64,000 nt of DNA, taken from assembly GCA_964533965.1 (NCBI GenBank), contig CAZHNN010000007.1, positions 1 to 64,000 on the forward strand. The letters run 5' to 3'. Shown here piece after piece: positions 42,697 through 52,115 of the stretch. A program made the position numbers and the translations under genes. The notes beneath the pieces were generated by a model. That model was not told the DNA's origin and searched no databases. It saw only the letters and a program-made list of their open reading frames with translations. The stretch comes from RGIG3178 sp964533965. GTDB taxonomy: Bacteria > Bacillota > Clostridia > Christensenellales > QAND01. Position 1 is the first letter of the stretch. Each line of letters opens with the position of its first letter.

Positions 42697-42724
42697 AGCG
42701 GGCTGAAAGCCCGCTGTTTTTCTT
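42697..42724 (+). terminator. Terminator of the ABC exporter operon
   Basis: CAGCGGGCT/AGCCCGCTG perfect stem with a GAA loop and TTTTTCTT tail. Confidence 0.92.
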
Positions 42725-42757
42725 GTATATACAATTAATAGGTCCGCGTCGTCGTTC

Positions 42758-43153
42758 TTATGATTTGCTGCGTAGATACGCACCCAACGCCTTATCCTCC
42801 CTGTTGATGTGCATCAACAACCAGGAGGACACCGTGATACCTACCATGCTTTGGGTTGCAGCGGTAAACCCCTTTTCCAGCTCATTGTGCATGTATTTGA
42901 CCTGTTGTATAAAGTCCTGATGCAGCTTCTTATGGGCGGCATAACCGGGATAGTTGTACCGCACCTGCAAGGCTTCCTCGTCTTTGAAATGGGATACAAC
43001 ATAGCTTTCCAAAAACTTGACGACATCCAGCACCTTCTCCTTGCCGCTGCCGTTTTTCACCGATTCCTGAAACGCGTTTACCCTTGCAATGAGCTCTTTA
43101 TGCTGGTTGTCGATCTGCGTAACACCTACGGACAGATCCTGTGTCCATTCCAT
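42758..43153 (-). CDS. Bacteriohemerythrin
   Basis: 131-residue four-helix O2-binding protein with a di-iron site. All seven ligands are present with family spacing: His18, His55, Glu59, His74, His78, His115 and Asp120. Such proteins carry or sense oxygen, protecting anaerobes or supporting oxygen-scavenging enzymes. Length fits the stand-alone family. It is a single gene facing away from the cupin gene, and its regulation is not visible. Confidence 0.93.
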   Translation of the reverse strand: MEWTQDLSVGVTQIDNQHKELIARVNAFQESVKNGSGKEKVLDVVKFLESYVVSHFKDEEALQVRYNYPGYAAHKKLHQDFIQQVKYMHNELEKGFTAATQSMVGITVSSWLLMHINREDKALGAYLRSKS

Positions 43154-43300
43154 TGTAAAACACCTCCCGCAAAACTCTTCTCTCTATTCATCGGCTTTTT
43201 ACGGGTTTCCGTTAGTCTGTGAATTCTAATTAAGATTGGATTATTACATTCTGAGGGCAAAATACATTTGTTATTTATCCATATGCCAAGATGCTTTAAA

Positions 43301-43309
43301 TGATATAAT
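43301..43309 (+). promoter_or_regulatory. Extended -10 promoter of the cupin-HAD operon
   Basis: TGA followed by TATAAT (43304-43309), with no clear -35. GGAGG precedes the ATG. Confidence 0.5.
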
Positions 43310-43343
43310 ATAAAAAGGATATTTATCTATAGGAGGCTTTGCA

Positions 43344-43811
43344 ATGGATAGCATTGTGCAAGTAAACATCCGCGATGTAACTGCTAAGCACAAGAGTGAG
43401 CACGAAGGATATGAGTATTCCAAGCGGGAAATAGTGCCGCTAACCAAAAGGAAGCAATGCACCGTCTCCTTTTATGAGATCCCACCGGGAAAAGCGGCCT
43501 ACCCATACCACTACCACCTGCAAAACGAGGAAGTATTTTATATTATTAAGGGCTCCGGCACACTGAAAACGCCGTCCGGAGACAAGACAGTGTCCGAAGG
43601 AGACTTTATCTTCTTTCCTGCAAACGAGGAAGGCGCGCATAAGCTTACAAACGCTTCGGAAACGGATATGCTCGTGTACATCGATTTTGATACCAACAAT
43701 CCACTCGACGTCGCTTTCTACCCTGACTCATCCAAGGTAGGCATATTCGGAAAAAGCGTGCGCCAGCTGTACCGTACGACGGATCAGGTGGAGTATTATG
43801 ACGGCGAATAA
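43344..43811 (+). CDS. Cupin-domain protein
   Basis: 155-residue single-domain cupin. The metal-binding first motif PYHYHLQNEEVFYIIKGSG (about 53-71, with His54 and His56, Glu61) and second motif GDFIFFPANEEGAHKL (about 83-98, His96) are both intact. The C-terminal 45 residues are extra (VGIFGKSVRQLYRT). Small cupins bind sugars or metals or act as isomerases; no function is assigned. It overlaps the following HAD gene by 14 nt, indicating translational coupling. GGAGG lies ahead of the ATG. Confidence 0.8.
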   Translation: MDSIVQVNIRDVTAKHKSEHEGYEYSKREIVPLTKRKQCTVSFYEIPPGKAAYPYHYHLQNEEVFYIIKGSGTLKTPSGDKTVSEGDFIFFPANEEGAHKLTNASETDMLVYIDFDTNNPLDVAFYPDSSKVGIFGKSVRQLYRTTDQVEYYDGE

Positions 43812-44487
43812 CATAAAGGTGGTCAGCTTCGATATATTTCAAACTCTGGTGGATGTCAATAACCGCATTCCACAGATATGGGCAGGCATCCTGGGAGAGG
43901 ATTATACAGAAGAAAAGGCCAACTTCGGCGCAAAGGCTATTCTTGAAGCATATCCAAACGCATTTACGAAGACCATTTCATCCGATACATTCAATACCTT
44001 GCGTGAAATATATATGGATTGTGCCGAATCTGTCATAAAGAAAACAGGATATGACGTTGCCCCAGAGGATATCGTTGAAAGCCTTCTGTATCAACACTCG
44101 CAAGCTCCTTTGTATGATGACGTCATTAGATGTATGCAATCGCTGCGTAAGCACTACAGAATCGTTTTATCAAGTGACGCAGATCGCGTTATGATCGATG
44201 AATTGGTTAAGGCGCTTAAGTATGATCAATCATTTATTTCTGAAGATTTAAACAGTTACAAAGGTAACCCGGATGGCAAGTTTTTTACACAGGTCATCGA
44301 ACAATTGGGTGTCCAACCGAATGAGATAATCCATATCGGCGATGGCATCGGCGATGTCCTCGGAGCTCATCGGGCGGGCATCGTATCCTGTTGGCTAAAT
44401 CGCGATTCGATTGAATGGAATCATATCATACAGCCGGACTATACGATAAATAGCCTTTTCGAATTGAGCAAAATTCTTCTTCCATAA
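43798..44487 (+). CDS. HAD-superfamily hydrolase
   Basis: 229-residue HAD hydrolase of the 2-haloacid-dehalogenase-like subfamily, usually phosphatases. The nucleophile motif SFDIFQTLVD (Asp12, with Ile-Phe in place of the DxD pattern) is followed by LSSDADR (about 117-123), the lysine in YKGNPDGKFF and IGDGIGDVLGA with the acidic metal ligands (about 181-191). It overlaps the cupin gene and probably acts on the same small phosphorylated metabolite (inference). No ribosome binding site is needed as translation is coupled. Confidence 0.82.
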   Translation: MTANNIKVVSFDIFQTLVDVNNRIPQIWAGILGEDYTEEKANFGAKAILEAYPNAFTKTISSDTFNTLREIYMDCAESVIKKTGYDVAPEDIVESLLYQHSQAPLYDDVIRCMQSLRKHYRIVLSSDADRVMIDELVKALKYDQSFISEDLNSYKGNPDGKFFTQVIEQLGVQPNEIIHIGDGIGDVLGAHRAGIVSCWLNRDSIEWNHIIQPDYTINSLFELSKILLP

Positions 44488-44545
44488 ACGATATATCTTC
44501 AGTAGTGAAAGAACTTACTAAATTTGATGAGGGGAAGACAGAGCC

Positions 44546-44980
44546 TTGAAAGTAAATTTCTATGATTCCGTTGATGATTGCCTATTGAAATTCGCTGTGA
44601 TCGCAGCACAACATAACGGGAAATGGGTGTTTTGCAAGCACAAAGAACGAAACACGTTTGAAGCCCCGGGTGGTCATCGTGAACAGGGAGAAAACATTGC
44701 AGATACTGCCAAAAGAGAGCTTTACGAGGAAACCGGTGCAAAGGAATTCACCATCAAGCCCGTATGCGTATATTCGGTAACAGGCAGAAACCGAGTGAAC
44801 GAAAATGGAGAAGAAACATTTGGCATGCTGTTCTTTGCGGATATCAATGAATTTGATGCGCTGCCTGCATCGGAAATGGAATCAATGGTTCTACTGGAAG
44901 AACTGCCTACGGCTTGGACCTATCCCGAAATACAACCGAAGCTGATCGATAAAGTTAAAACGGTACTGTTCACGGAATAG
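44546..44980 (+). CDS. NUDIX hydrolase (first)
   Basis: 144-residue NUDIX hydrolase. The box GGHREQGENIADTAKRELYE then ETGA (about 49-72) has every conserved residue. Starts at TTG (44546), 11 nt past GAGGGG, giving MKVNFYDSVDD. NUDIX enzymes cleave nucleoside diphosphates linked to another group; the substrate here is not predictable. A second NUDIX gene of different type lies 180 bp downstream. Confidence 0.83.
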   Translation: MKVNFYDSVDDCLLKFAVIAAQHNGKWVFCKHKERNTFEAPGGHREQGENIADTAKRELYEETGAKEFTIKPVCVYSVTGRNRVNENGEETFGMLFFADINEFDALPASEMESMVLLEELPTAWTYPEIQPKLIDKVKTVLFTE

Positions 44981-45162
44981 ACATTTTACGTACCTCTCCA
45001 AACTTTTTATGCCAAAGGGGTATCTCGAATCTTAAATCTATGGCTACTGCAGTAATTGAAAGCAACGACAACGATGGGGTTTCCAAACGGTTGATTAAGA
45101 ATTGTTTGATATAAAACTACGGATACCTATGTAAAGATGAAAAGAAAAGGAGATCGGCTACG

Positions 45163-45726
45163 TTGAAGTGGGAACGTCTGAATAGCAAGTATATATTGGC
45201 AAGTAAGTGGTTAAAAGTTAGAAAGGATACCGTAAGGCTGCCCAATGGCATTATCATGGATGACTATTATGTCATTGAAAAGAACGATGTCGTTCTGATT
45301 TTAGCCATCGATTCCAAGGGGAATGCCATTCTCAAACTTGAGTATCGTTATCCGATCGATGAAATGCTCTTGGAACTGCCGGGAGGTACATTTGATCCTG
45401 AACAGGAAACCCCGTTGGAAGCTGCAAAAAGAGAATTGCTGGAGGAAACCGGCTTTGTTTCTTCCGAATGGGTCGAATTGGGCCAGTTCTTTGACTATCC
45501 GACAAAGGATACCAATAGGATCTATGGTTTTGTTGCAAAGAACGCGCAAAAATGTGCAGATCAAAAACTCGATGCATCCGAACAGATCGAGCTGAGCTTT
45601 GTCCTCATAAAAGAATTAACGCAATTGATTTCGCAAAACAAAATTAAGGTTTGCGGTTCAATAACAACGATCCTCATAGGATTGCGAAAATTGGATTACC
45701 CTAGCATAAACATCGATGACATTTGA
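45163..45726 (+). CDS. NUDIX hydrolase, ADP-ribose-pyrophosphatase-like
   Basis: 187-residue NUDIX hydrolase close to ADP-sugar pyrophosphatases: N-terminal strand with DYYVIEKNDVVLILAIDSKGN, LEYRYPIDEMLLELPGGT and NUDIX box around EQETPLEAAKRELLEETGF (about 82-100). TTG start with AAAGGAG 9 nt ahead. The protein cleaves ADP-ribose or a similar dinucleotide in this family. The 180 bp before it hold no feature I can support. Confidence 0.82.
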   Translation: MKWERLNSKYILASKWLKVRKDTVRLPNGIIMDDYYVIEKNDVVLILAIDSKGNAILKLEYRYPIDEMLLELPGGTFDPEQETPLEAAKRELLEETGFVSSEWVELGQFFDYPTKDTNRIYGFVAKNAQKCADQKLDASEQIELSFVLIKELTQLISQNKIKVCGSITTILIGLRKLDYPSINIDDI

Positions 45727-45802
45727 CGATAACCGCCCAAAACTCTGTTTTGGCGAGCGCTTCAAATGTCAGTAGCCGTATGATCAGAAGTACAAAAAAC
45801 AT

Positions 45803-45836
45803 CGCCGGTAAACTGAAGTTTACCGGCGAATTTTAA
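45803..45836. terminator. Terminator between NUDIX and metallohydrolase genes
   Basis: TCGCCGGTAAACT/AGTTTACCGGCGA stem with a short loop, between convergent genes, T-rich on the plus side. Confidence 0.8.
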
Positions 45837-46495
45837 AACATATGATCCATCACAACCACGGCATGTCTTCTTGGCATCTGATCCGGCAAATACTCCCTTA
45901 TCGGTCCGTGATGGCGGATGATCGCGTATTCATCCTGCTGCATCAGATCCAAAAACTGCTGTTCGTCCTCGATCGGGAATTTACAGACATCCGCTTTGTA
46001 ATGCATCGGCATCACGATCATGGGGTTGAGGTCGGCCACCACATGCCGCGCCATTTTGGCGTCGATGGTGAATACCCCTCCTACCGGGATCATCAAAAAA
46101 TCCACTTTCCCTATCGCCTTAATCTGCTCTTCGTTGAGCCTATGCCCCAGATCGCCAAGATGGCAAAGACGCAAACCGTCGCATTCGATCACATACACGA
46201 TATTATCCCCGCGTTTTGCGCCGCCTTCCGAATCGTGCTTGGTAGCAATACCCGTTATTTCAAATCCTTGAACGGAAAAAGAACCTGTCGTATTGATCAG
46301 CGTATATTCGCCCTCACTGCCCTCCACCATGGAAAGGTTGGCATGATCCAAGTGTTGATGGGACGTCGTTACTATATCGGCCATCACCCGTTTGACCCCA
46401 TACCCAGTGCCTTCACTGTATGGATCCGTCAACAGCCGAACCCCTGCCCCGTTTTCCACCATGAAGCAGGAATGTGCCAGCCACGTTATTTTCAT
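45833..46495 (-). CDS. UlaG/UPF0173-like metallo-beta-lactamase-fold hydrolase
   Basis: 220-residue metal-dependent hydrolase. The metal motif SHQHLDH (45-51) has Gln in the middle but keeps the His-x-His-x-Asp-His ligands (His46, His48, Asp50, His51). HLGDLGHR (about 109-116), the second Asp ligand, and the terminal PMHYK (about 165-169) follow. UPF0173/UlaG-type enzymes hydrolyse lactones or phosphoesters; the substrate here is unknown. Single gene, convergent with the NUDIX gene. Confidence 0.82.
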   Translation of the reverse strand: MKITWLAHSCFMVENGAGVRLLTDPYSEGTGYGVKRVMADIVTTSHQHLDHANLSMVEGSEGEYTLINTTGSFSVQGFEITGIATKHDSEGGAKRGDNIVYVIECDGLRLCHLGDLGHRLNEEQIKAIGKVDFLMIPVGGVFTIDAKMARHVVADLNPMIVMPMHYKADVCKFPIEDEQQFLDLMQQDEYAIIRHHGPIREYLPDQMPRRHAVVVMDHMF

Positions 46496-46805
46496 CTGTT
46501 TCGCCTCCTCACCGTTTTTTGCGTCAAGAAAAATCTATGCATATCCGATGTGGCTTAGGCCTGCAGGCTTCTTGGTGATTCCTCCCGAACCCACAGGCGC
46601 TTATATACCGCATCAGCATCTACAACAAACCAAGCATTCGGTAGGGATCAATTATAACATACCGCTTGATACAGTTAAATCAGGAAGATAAGATGGCATT
46701 TTACTGTCTCAATCTTCCTGATAATGGTCTTATTTTACCACACCGGCGGATTTATTGCACAGTATCCGGTGTCTTCTTCTATTCATTACAATCCATTCTT
46801 CGATC
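46496..46805. other. Intergenic region between metallohydrolase and ypeB
   Basis: About 310 bp. A perfect 10-bp inverted repeat TCAGGAAGAT/ATCTTCCTGA (46680-46689 and 46712-46721) with a 22-nt loop lies past ypeB; ACACCGG/CCGGTGT (46739-46745, 46766-46772) is nearer its stop. Neither has a good T run; they may be weak terminators. Nothing else is visible. Confidence 0.4.
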
Positions 46806-48197
46806 TTAGTAGGTGAACGTTCCGTCATCCGCATCGATGATGAGCTTGATGTCCAGTTCATCCCCCGTCTCGGCGCTCAAGAACAGTGCAAACGTGTCGT
46901 TGCCGTTTTTACCCGTAAATTCATAGCACAGACGCTCTCCGGTTGCATTGTAGGGAATGAGCGCCAGGCGAATGTTTTGTATGTCCAGCCTCTTCGCGAC
47001 CCGATCGGTCAGCTTTTGCTTGTCATAGAGGCTTGTCGGGAAGTTCCGTTTGACATGGGATACGCAGTAATTGTTCGCGTCCAGTCCAATCACCTGCTTG
47101 GTGGAGATATCCACCCATACCTTGACCAAATCGGGATAGAGCAACACGCCATCCTGGACAGGTACCATGTTGATCACGGCCGATCCGGAATAGAACTGCG
47201 CGTATGCGGATTGCATCTGCGGGAACCCGCGCTGCTCCAGGTACGTCTTGGCAATGGTCGTAAGTTCCGGTACCTGCTCCTTTGTGGGATATATGTCGGT
47301 AGCCACGGCGCCGTTGGGAAGGATGGCATAGATCAATCCGGCCTTTTTGGTCACCTGCACTTCGTTTGTCACGCCGTCGGCACGGGTGCACGTCATGCTG
47401 TATGTGGGTACCCGCGCGCCCTGGTCGGCGTTTCTGGTATACGTACCCGACATGAAGCGTTGAGCCACCGCCATTGCCTGCTCGTAGGTTACTTCATCGC
47501 CTGTTGCGGCTTTGGGCGGGATGTTCTCCGACCGCTCGGAATACGGTCCGTCGTAGATCAGCGAAGGATAGTCCTGAATGCTGTCCGACACCTGCCCGAT
47601 GCCTTCCAACTTTGGCGACTCCCCTCCGTCCGCCCAGGCCGTTTGCGCCATCTCCCAACCTACGCTGCCCGCGTCTCGAAGCGTCTCTATCTGCGTTGCA
47701 ACCTGAGCCGATTGGATCTCCAGTGACCGGAGCGTCTCGTACTGGGTATCGGTAATGCCGCTGCCTTGATTGACGCTCTTGGCCAATACGAAGCAATAAT
47801 CGCCCAGGCGATTGACAAATTGCAGCATGGAGTTGGCGGATTGCGTATCCACCGGCAGCTGGGACAGCCCCTGCTGCGCCTGGCCCGCTTGACGCCAGAT
47901 AGTGTACAAAAGAATCGATTGCTGTGCAGGCGAAGTGCATACGCGCATCTTGATGAGGTCGGTATTGATGGCTAGCATCTGTCCGCCAACGATGTTGAAG
48001 CTGTTTACGTAGGCGTTGCGCAGCTGCAACTGCGCTCTGTCATAGGATATCTTCATGCGGTATCCGAAGATAATCGCCGCAATCAGGCTGGCGCCCAGCA
48101 CGCCGGATAGCACGGTCATGCCGTAATGTCTAAAGAATTCCCTGCCACGCCTGCGGCGCTTTTCGCTTTCGGTTTTATTTTCGTTGTCCTTTTGCAT
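46806..48197 (-). CDS. ypeB: Germination protein YpeB
   Basis: 463-residue spore-germination protein that stabilises the cortex-lytic enzyme SleB in the dormant spore. A basic N-terminus and one helix (about 30-50, LSGVLGASLIAAIIFGY) are followed by a helical region and PepSY-like repeats (about 235-445: TYEQAMAVAQRFM, RLALIPYNATGERLCYEFTGKNG). The sleB-ypeB order is conserved. The sleB stop overlaps an upstream ATG, but GAGGAG points to the ATG at 48197. Together with sleB this shows a spore former. Confidence 0.93.
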   Translation of the reverse strand: MQKDNENKTESEKRRRRGREFFRHYGMTVLSGVLGASLIAAIIFGYRMKISYDRAQLQLRNAYVNSFNIVGGQMLAINTDLIKMRVCTSPAQQSILLYTIWRQAGQAQQGLSQLPVDTQSANSMLQFVNRLGDYCFVLAKSVNQGSGITDTQYETLRSLEIQSAQVATQIETLRDAGSVGWEMAQTAWADGGESPKLEGIGQVSDSIQDYPSLIYDGPYSERSENIPPKAATGDEVTYEQAMAVAQRFMSGTYTRNADQGARVPTYSMTCTRADGVTNEVQVTKKAGLIYAILPNGAVATDIYPTKEQVPELTTIAKTYLEQRGFPQMQSAYAQFYSGSAVINMVPVQDGVLLYPDLVKVWVDISTKQVIGLDANNYCVSHVKRNFPTSLYDKQKLTDRVAKRLDIQNIRLALIPYNATGERLCYEFTGKNGNDTFALFLSAETGDELDIKLIIDADDGTFTY

Positions 48198-48208
48198 CCG
48201 GGTACTCC

Positions 48209-48907
48209 TCATTTACAAAACACATGGGTGCCGATCCTCAGATAGACAGGCTTGCTGAGCATCCATTGGCTGGTGGTCTTCGCAGGATTGTAGTAGAACA
48301 GGCAACCGCTCGTCGGGTCATAGCCGTTGTAGGCATCCTTGGCGGCGCGGATCGCTTGTGAATCGGGCTGCAGGTTGATCTGACCGTCGTCCACGATGGA
48401 AAATGCTCTCGGCTGATATACAACGCCGGAGATGGAGTTGGGGAAGCTGGCGCTTTGTACGCGGTTCAACACCACCGCCGCCACCGCCACCTGTCCCATG
48501 TACGGCTCTCCGCGCGCTTCTCCATAGACAACATGGGCCAACAGGTTGATATCGGACTGATACTTATTCCCTGACGATGTCCCGGAAAGCTGTATGCCTA
48601 TTGCAGCCGCGGTTGCGGGGCCTACGATGCCATCGGCCACAAGCCCGTTAGAGCGCTGGAATTTCCTGACAGCCTGATCTGTCATATTACCGAAAATCCC
48701 GTCGACGGATCCGCTGTAATAGCCCCAGTCTCTAAGCCGCTGTTGTATTTGCCTTACAGTGTCTCCCCGGTCTCCCAGGCGAAGCGAGTTGCCTGCTGCA
48801 AACGCCTGCTCCGGTTCACCTGCAAACAGCACGGCGGGCAGCAGCGCCGAGAACGTGAGCGTCATGGCCATCAGAAACGCAAGGCCTTTTTTAAACGCTT
48901 TGTTCAT
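48209..48907 (-). CDS. sleB: Spore cortex-lytic enzyme SleB
   Basis: 232-residue secreted lytic transglycosylase that degrades the spore cortex at germination. A signal peptide (about 1-38) precedes a peptidoglycan-binding repeat (about 43-103: LRLGDRGDTVRQIQQRLRDWG, VRKFQRSNGLVADGIVGPAT). A hydrolase_2 catalytic domain (about 118-232) follows, with the catalytic Glu130 in YGEARGEPYMGQVAVAAVVLNR. Length fits the family. Its stop overlaps ypeB's region, forming a bicistronic unit, normally under the forespore sigma factor. Confidence 0.95.
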   Translation of the reverse strand: MNKAFKKGLAFLMAMTLTFSALLPAVLFAGEPEQAFAAGNSLRLGDRGDTVRQIQQRLRDWGYYSGSVDGIFGNMTDQAVRKFQRSNGLVADGIVGPATAAAIGIQLSGTSSGNKYQSDINLLAHVVYGEARGEPYMGQVAVAAVVLNRVQSASFPNSISGVVYQPRAFSIVDDGQINLQPDSQAIRAAKDAYNGYDPTSGCLFYYNPAKTTSQWMLSKPVYLRIGTHVFCK

Positions 48908-48999
48908 ACAATTCCTCCGTCTATTCAGTTTGCCGACAATCAGGGAGTTATGGGACAGATTGATAAATCATTTCTTTCCCATCTTTGTCAGCAGCTTAT

Positions 49000-49503
49000 C
49001 TATTGGAACAAAGACAGCAACCAGCTCTTGTATGTAACGCCGTCGCTGGGTTGCCAATTCGGATCCACCTGCTTGGCATCCAACAGGCACAACGGCGGGA
49101 AAAGGACACACCACCAGTTATGTCCCTCCCCTTTGCCCAGCACAATCCGTACCGCGTGATAACTTCCCGCCGGGAACACGACACCGTCATAGGACTTTTC
49201 CGGGAACTCGTCGATACACACTCTCACGGTGCTTTGGTAGGCAAAGCCGTTTTGGGCCAAAACGCTGTCCGCGATATTCTTTACCTTGTCCAAATGATCT
49301 TCCACATATGCTTGTGCATCGTTCAGGTTTTCCGCATTCAACATATCCTGTTGCAGATAGGCTACGATTGCGTCGCGAACCTGCAGCTTCACGCTCTGAT
49401 CCAAATCGGAATCGCTGTTGGCTATCACATGCAGCCTCAGCACCGGGGGCGTGCGTCCCATTAATGCGCATAGTACCAAAATAATTGACAAACTTCGTTT
49501 CAT
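49000..49503 (-). CDS. spoIIR: Stage II sporulation protein R
   Basis: 167-residue secreted signalling protein which activates SpoIIGA for pro-sigma-E processing in the mother cell. A signal segment (about 1-18) precedes the hallmark LRLHVIANSDSDLDQSVKLQ (about 22-42). The C-terminal GSYHAVRIVLGKGEGHNWWCVLFPPLCL is also typical. GAGGG fixes the ATG at 49503; an earlier frame start is rejected. It sits between the sleB-ypeB unit and ispE. Confidence 0.93.
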   Translation of the reverse strand: MKRSLSIILVLCALMGRTPPVLRLHVIANSDSDLDQSVKLQVRDAIVAYLQQDMLNAENLNDAQAYVEDHLDKVKNIADSVLAQNGFAYQSTVRVCIDEFPEKSYDGVVFPAGSYHAVRIVLGKGEGHNWWCVLFPPLCLLDAKQVDPNWQPSDGVTYKSWLLSLFQ

Positions 49504-49639
49504 AGCAACCCTCAACAATTCATTGCGGCTGTAATTCATTTTTGCTTGCCGCATGGCGTTGTTTCGAGTATGCCCCTGTATTGCTTGCTTTAATCATATA
49601 GAAACATTACTGCATAAATCACAGTCCGATTTCTGTATA

Positions 49640-49668
49640 TTGTTCCTGCCCGCTTGATTTGTTACAAT
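49640..49668 (+). promoter_or_regulatory. Promoter of ispE
   Basis: TTGTTC (49640-49645), 17-nt spacer, TACAAT (49663-49668); transcript start predicted just at the ribosome binding site. Confidence 0.6.
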
Positions 49669-49687
49669 GTAAACAGAGGTGATGGCG

Positions 49688-50521
49688 TTGATACGAAATG
49701 CCTATGCGAAGCTCAATCTCGCCTTGGCTGTGACCGGGGTTCGACCCGACGGTTATCATCTTTTGGATTCCATCTTCTGCCAGATCGATCTCTGCGATAC
49801 TCTTTTCATGGAAAAAGCCCAGGAACCGGCCTTTTCCTGTTCCGATAGTTCGCTTCTCAGCCAGGACAACCTCGTTCTGCGCGCTGTCCGCCTGTTCTCA
49901 CAGAGGGCAGGCTTGCCGGTTGGTTTAAACATACGACTTGACAAACGTATTCCTGTTCAGGCGGGTTTGGGCGGCGGCAGCGCCGATGCGGCGGCAGCTT
50001 TGTGCATGTTGAGCGAATTTTACCCGGCGCTCGACTCACAGGCGCTGCTTGAGTTGGCACTCAAACTGGGCGCAGACGTCCCATATATGATCAAGGGCGG
50101 CTTCGCGCGCGCGCAGGGAATCGGCGAACTTTTAACCCCGCTTTCTGTCAAAACCCCTCTTCATTTCGCGGTACTAAAACCGGAACAGGGCTTGTCCACC
50201 CCTGCTGTTTTCAGCGAGTATGACAAAGCACCCACTGCCTGTCAGCCCGACATCCCTGGCGCGATCAACGCGCTTGTTGCCGGAAATCTTCGTGCCTTTT
50301 CCCAAATGGCAGCCAACGCATTGCAAAACAGCGCTGCTGCCCTTTGCCCTAAGATCAATGAACTCTGCGTATCACTGCAGGATCAGGGTGCGCTGTATGC
50401 GAGCATGACGGGTACGGGCTCCGCGGTATTCGGCCTGTTTGCCGATGAGAACACCGCAAAGCGCGCAGCGCAATCCCTTGGAAAAGATGCGTTCTTCTGC
50501 GCCTATGCGCGCTCTGTTTAA
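49688..50521 (+). CDS. ispE: 4-diphosphocytidyl-2-C-methyl-D-erythritol kinase
   Basis: 277-residue GHMP kinase of the MEP isoprenoid pathway. ANAYAKLNLAL-like opening (RNAYAKLNLALAVTG), PDGYHLLDSIF, the glycine-rich ATP loop VQAGLGGGSADAAAAL (about 91-106) and TGTGSAVFG near the end are diagnostic. AGAGGTG lies directly before an ATG (49682) but 8 nt before a TTG (49688), so the TTG is preferred. It lies near veg and ksgA as in many Bacillota. A terminator follows. Confidence 0.94.
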   Translation: MIRNAYAKLNLALAVTGVRPDGYHLLDSIFCQIDLCDTLFMEKAQEPAFSCSDSSLLSQDNLVLRAVRLFSQRAGLPVGLNIRLDKRIPVQAGLGGGSADAAAALCMLSEFYPALDSQALLELALKLGADVPYMIKGGFARAQGIGELLTPLSVKTPLHFAVLKPEQGLSTPAVFSEYDKAPTACQPDIPGAINALVAGNLRAFSQMAANALQNSAAALCPKINELCVSLQDQGALYASMTGTGSAVFGLFADENTAKRAAQSLGKDAFFCAYARSV

Positions 50522-50540
50522 ATCCGACTTACTTAAAACG

Positions 50541-50582
50541 AAAAGACCCTGAACGGCAATCTCCGCTCAGGGTCTGTTTCGT
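50541..50582. terminator. Terminator between ispE and the LysM/DUF3794 gene
   Basis: AGACCCTGA/TCAGGGTCT stem with a longer loop, A/T-rich on both sides, between convergent genes. Confidence 0.8.
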
Positions 50583-50597
50583 ATATACACCGATCCG

Positions 50598-52115
50598 CTA
50601 TACGTTTCGGCTCAACAGGATCAAGCGCTGGCCATCCATGAACGGTTCCTGTACGTTTTCGTTGTAGCGCATCACGTCCGCAGGCGATATGCGGTAGCGC
50701 TTGGCGATGTCCCAAAGCGTATCGCCCTTACTTGTAAAGTAGACGATGATGCCGGATAAAGCCGCGCTTTCCTCTTTGTCAATGAGCATGATCTGATCCG
50801 CGATCACGGCCTCGCCCATCTGCATAACCTGTACTTGCCAATTTAGCAGAATGCGGACATCCACTCCGTCGGCATTCATCACAGCCTGCGCCTGCTCGGC
50901 GTATAGATGGGCCATCGGCATGCTCTCCTGCGTGCACTGGGGGATCTGCTGTTCCATCTGCATCGGCCATTGGATGGTCTTGCTTAAAAGCCTTTCATCC
51001 GCATCCTTATAGACGATCTGGCAGCTCATCACGCTTTCGATCATCACCGAACCATCCCCGGGCATTGCCCTGGCGGCGCTGGGCGTTGCGAATACCGCAA
51101 GGATTTGTCCGGCGTCGTCGACGTTTTGCAGCGCCACCGTTTCGCGCACTGCCTCCACACCGGAATAGTTCCCAAGGCTGCGGCTGAGCGGAATGGTCTT
51201 GGACTTGATCTGAACGCCGCCCTTGATCGCATACGCGTCTTCGACCGCTTCGATCTCAATTGGCTGCTGTGATTCGAGCTCGATCGCGCACACCGCCCGG
51301 ATCTTGATCGCATCCCCGTCCTCGGTTCCCTGCGCATGGAGATCCTTGACCTTGACGGTGGACAGCACCCTTTGATCGGACGCCGCACCGGGGGCCGGCA
51401 GCATTTCGGAGAACGGGATCTGCGCAAAGCTCTGTGCAATGGGATTTTTGGGATCATCGGTCGCGTAGGCGATAGAGATCTTCAATTCTCCTTCCACGCA
51501 CAGCAGGTCGTTTTCCGCAAAAGCCTGCTGCACCGCCGCCTGTCCTTGGCTGTTGAGCACTTGTACTACGCCGGGTTGGCTTTGCGGAAGAACCGTCTCA
51601 CCGCTGATCTCGGCTGCGGTGGTCGCCCTTGCACAGCGTTTTTCAAACATCAGCGGCTTGGTCCGATATACCAGGCCATCCTCCGAGCCGGAAGTCAGAT
51701 ATGCGAGATCCACTTCATCCGCTATGAAGAAGAGGACATCAATGACCGCGGATACGTTGATTCTCCGGCCATCGGTCAGCGACGTTTCGATCTCGCTGAC
51801 ATCCGCCATCGCCGTCCCTCGCATCCCGGCCTGGGCTCCCGGCACATCTGCAGTATGCTTAAATGTGGAAACGGACTCAAACGCGTGAAGCTGGTCATCG
51901 GTATCCAGATAGCACACGCATAGCGTCAGGGTGCCGTCCGTCATGGCACGCTGATCCAGGCTTTCCACGCTGCCCGCCTCGGCGCGCCCACGGACCAACA
52001 GAAGCCGTGCCATCTCCGGCTTGCCGACCGGCAGCGCCACCTCTCCTTCGATAACAGCCTGTGAAAACACTCCGCCTGTGTGACGCAGTATTCGCTGGTT
52101 TTTTTTGTTATCCAA
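50598..52115 (-). CDS. DUF3794/SPOCS and LysM domain spore protein
   Basis: 505-residue protein with DUF3794 (SPOCS-like) modules (about 30-440) and a C-terminal LysM domain (about 455-503: YFTSKGDTLWDIAKRYRISPADVMRYNENVQEPFMDGQRLIL). Proteins of this type attach to the spore cortex or envelope in Bacillota. The TTG start at 52115 is chosen because GGGGGAG stands 5 nt before it and the longer frame has no similarity. It is downstream of veg in the same direction and close to ispE, an arrangement common in Clostridia. No signal peptide. Confidence 0.82.
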   Translation of the reverse strand: MDNKKNQRILRHTGGVFSQAVIEGEVALPVGKPEMARLLLVRGRAEAGSVESLDQRAMTDGTLTLCVCYLDTDDQLHAFESVSTFKHTADVPGAQAGMRGTAMADVSEIETSLTDGRRINVSAVIDVLFFIADEVDLAYLTSGSEDGLVYRTKPLMFEKRCARATTAAEISGETVLPQSQPGVVQVLNSQGQAAVQQAFAENDLLCVEGELKISIAYATDDPKNPIAQSFAQIPFSEMLPAPGAASDQRVLSTVKVKDLHAQGTEDGDAIKIRAVCAIELESQQPIEIEAVEDAYAIKGGVQIKSKTIPLSRSLGNYSGVEAVRETVALQNVDDAGQILAVFATPSAARAMPGDGSVMIESVMSCQIVYKDADERLLSKTIQWPMQMEQQIPQCTQESMPMAHLYAEQAQAVMNADGVDVRILLNWQVQVMQMGEAVIADQIMLIDKEESAALSGIIVYFTSKGDTLWDIAKRYRISPADVMRYNENVQEPFMDGQRLILLSRNV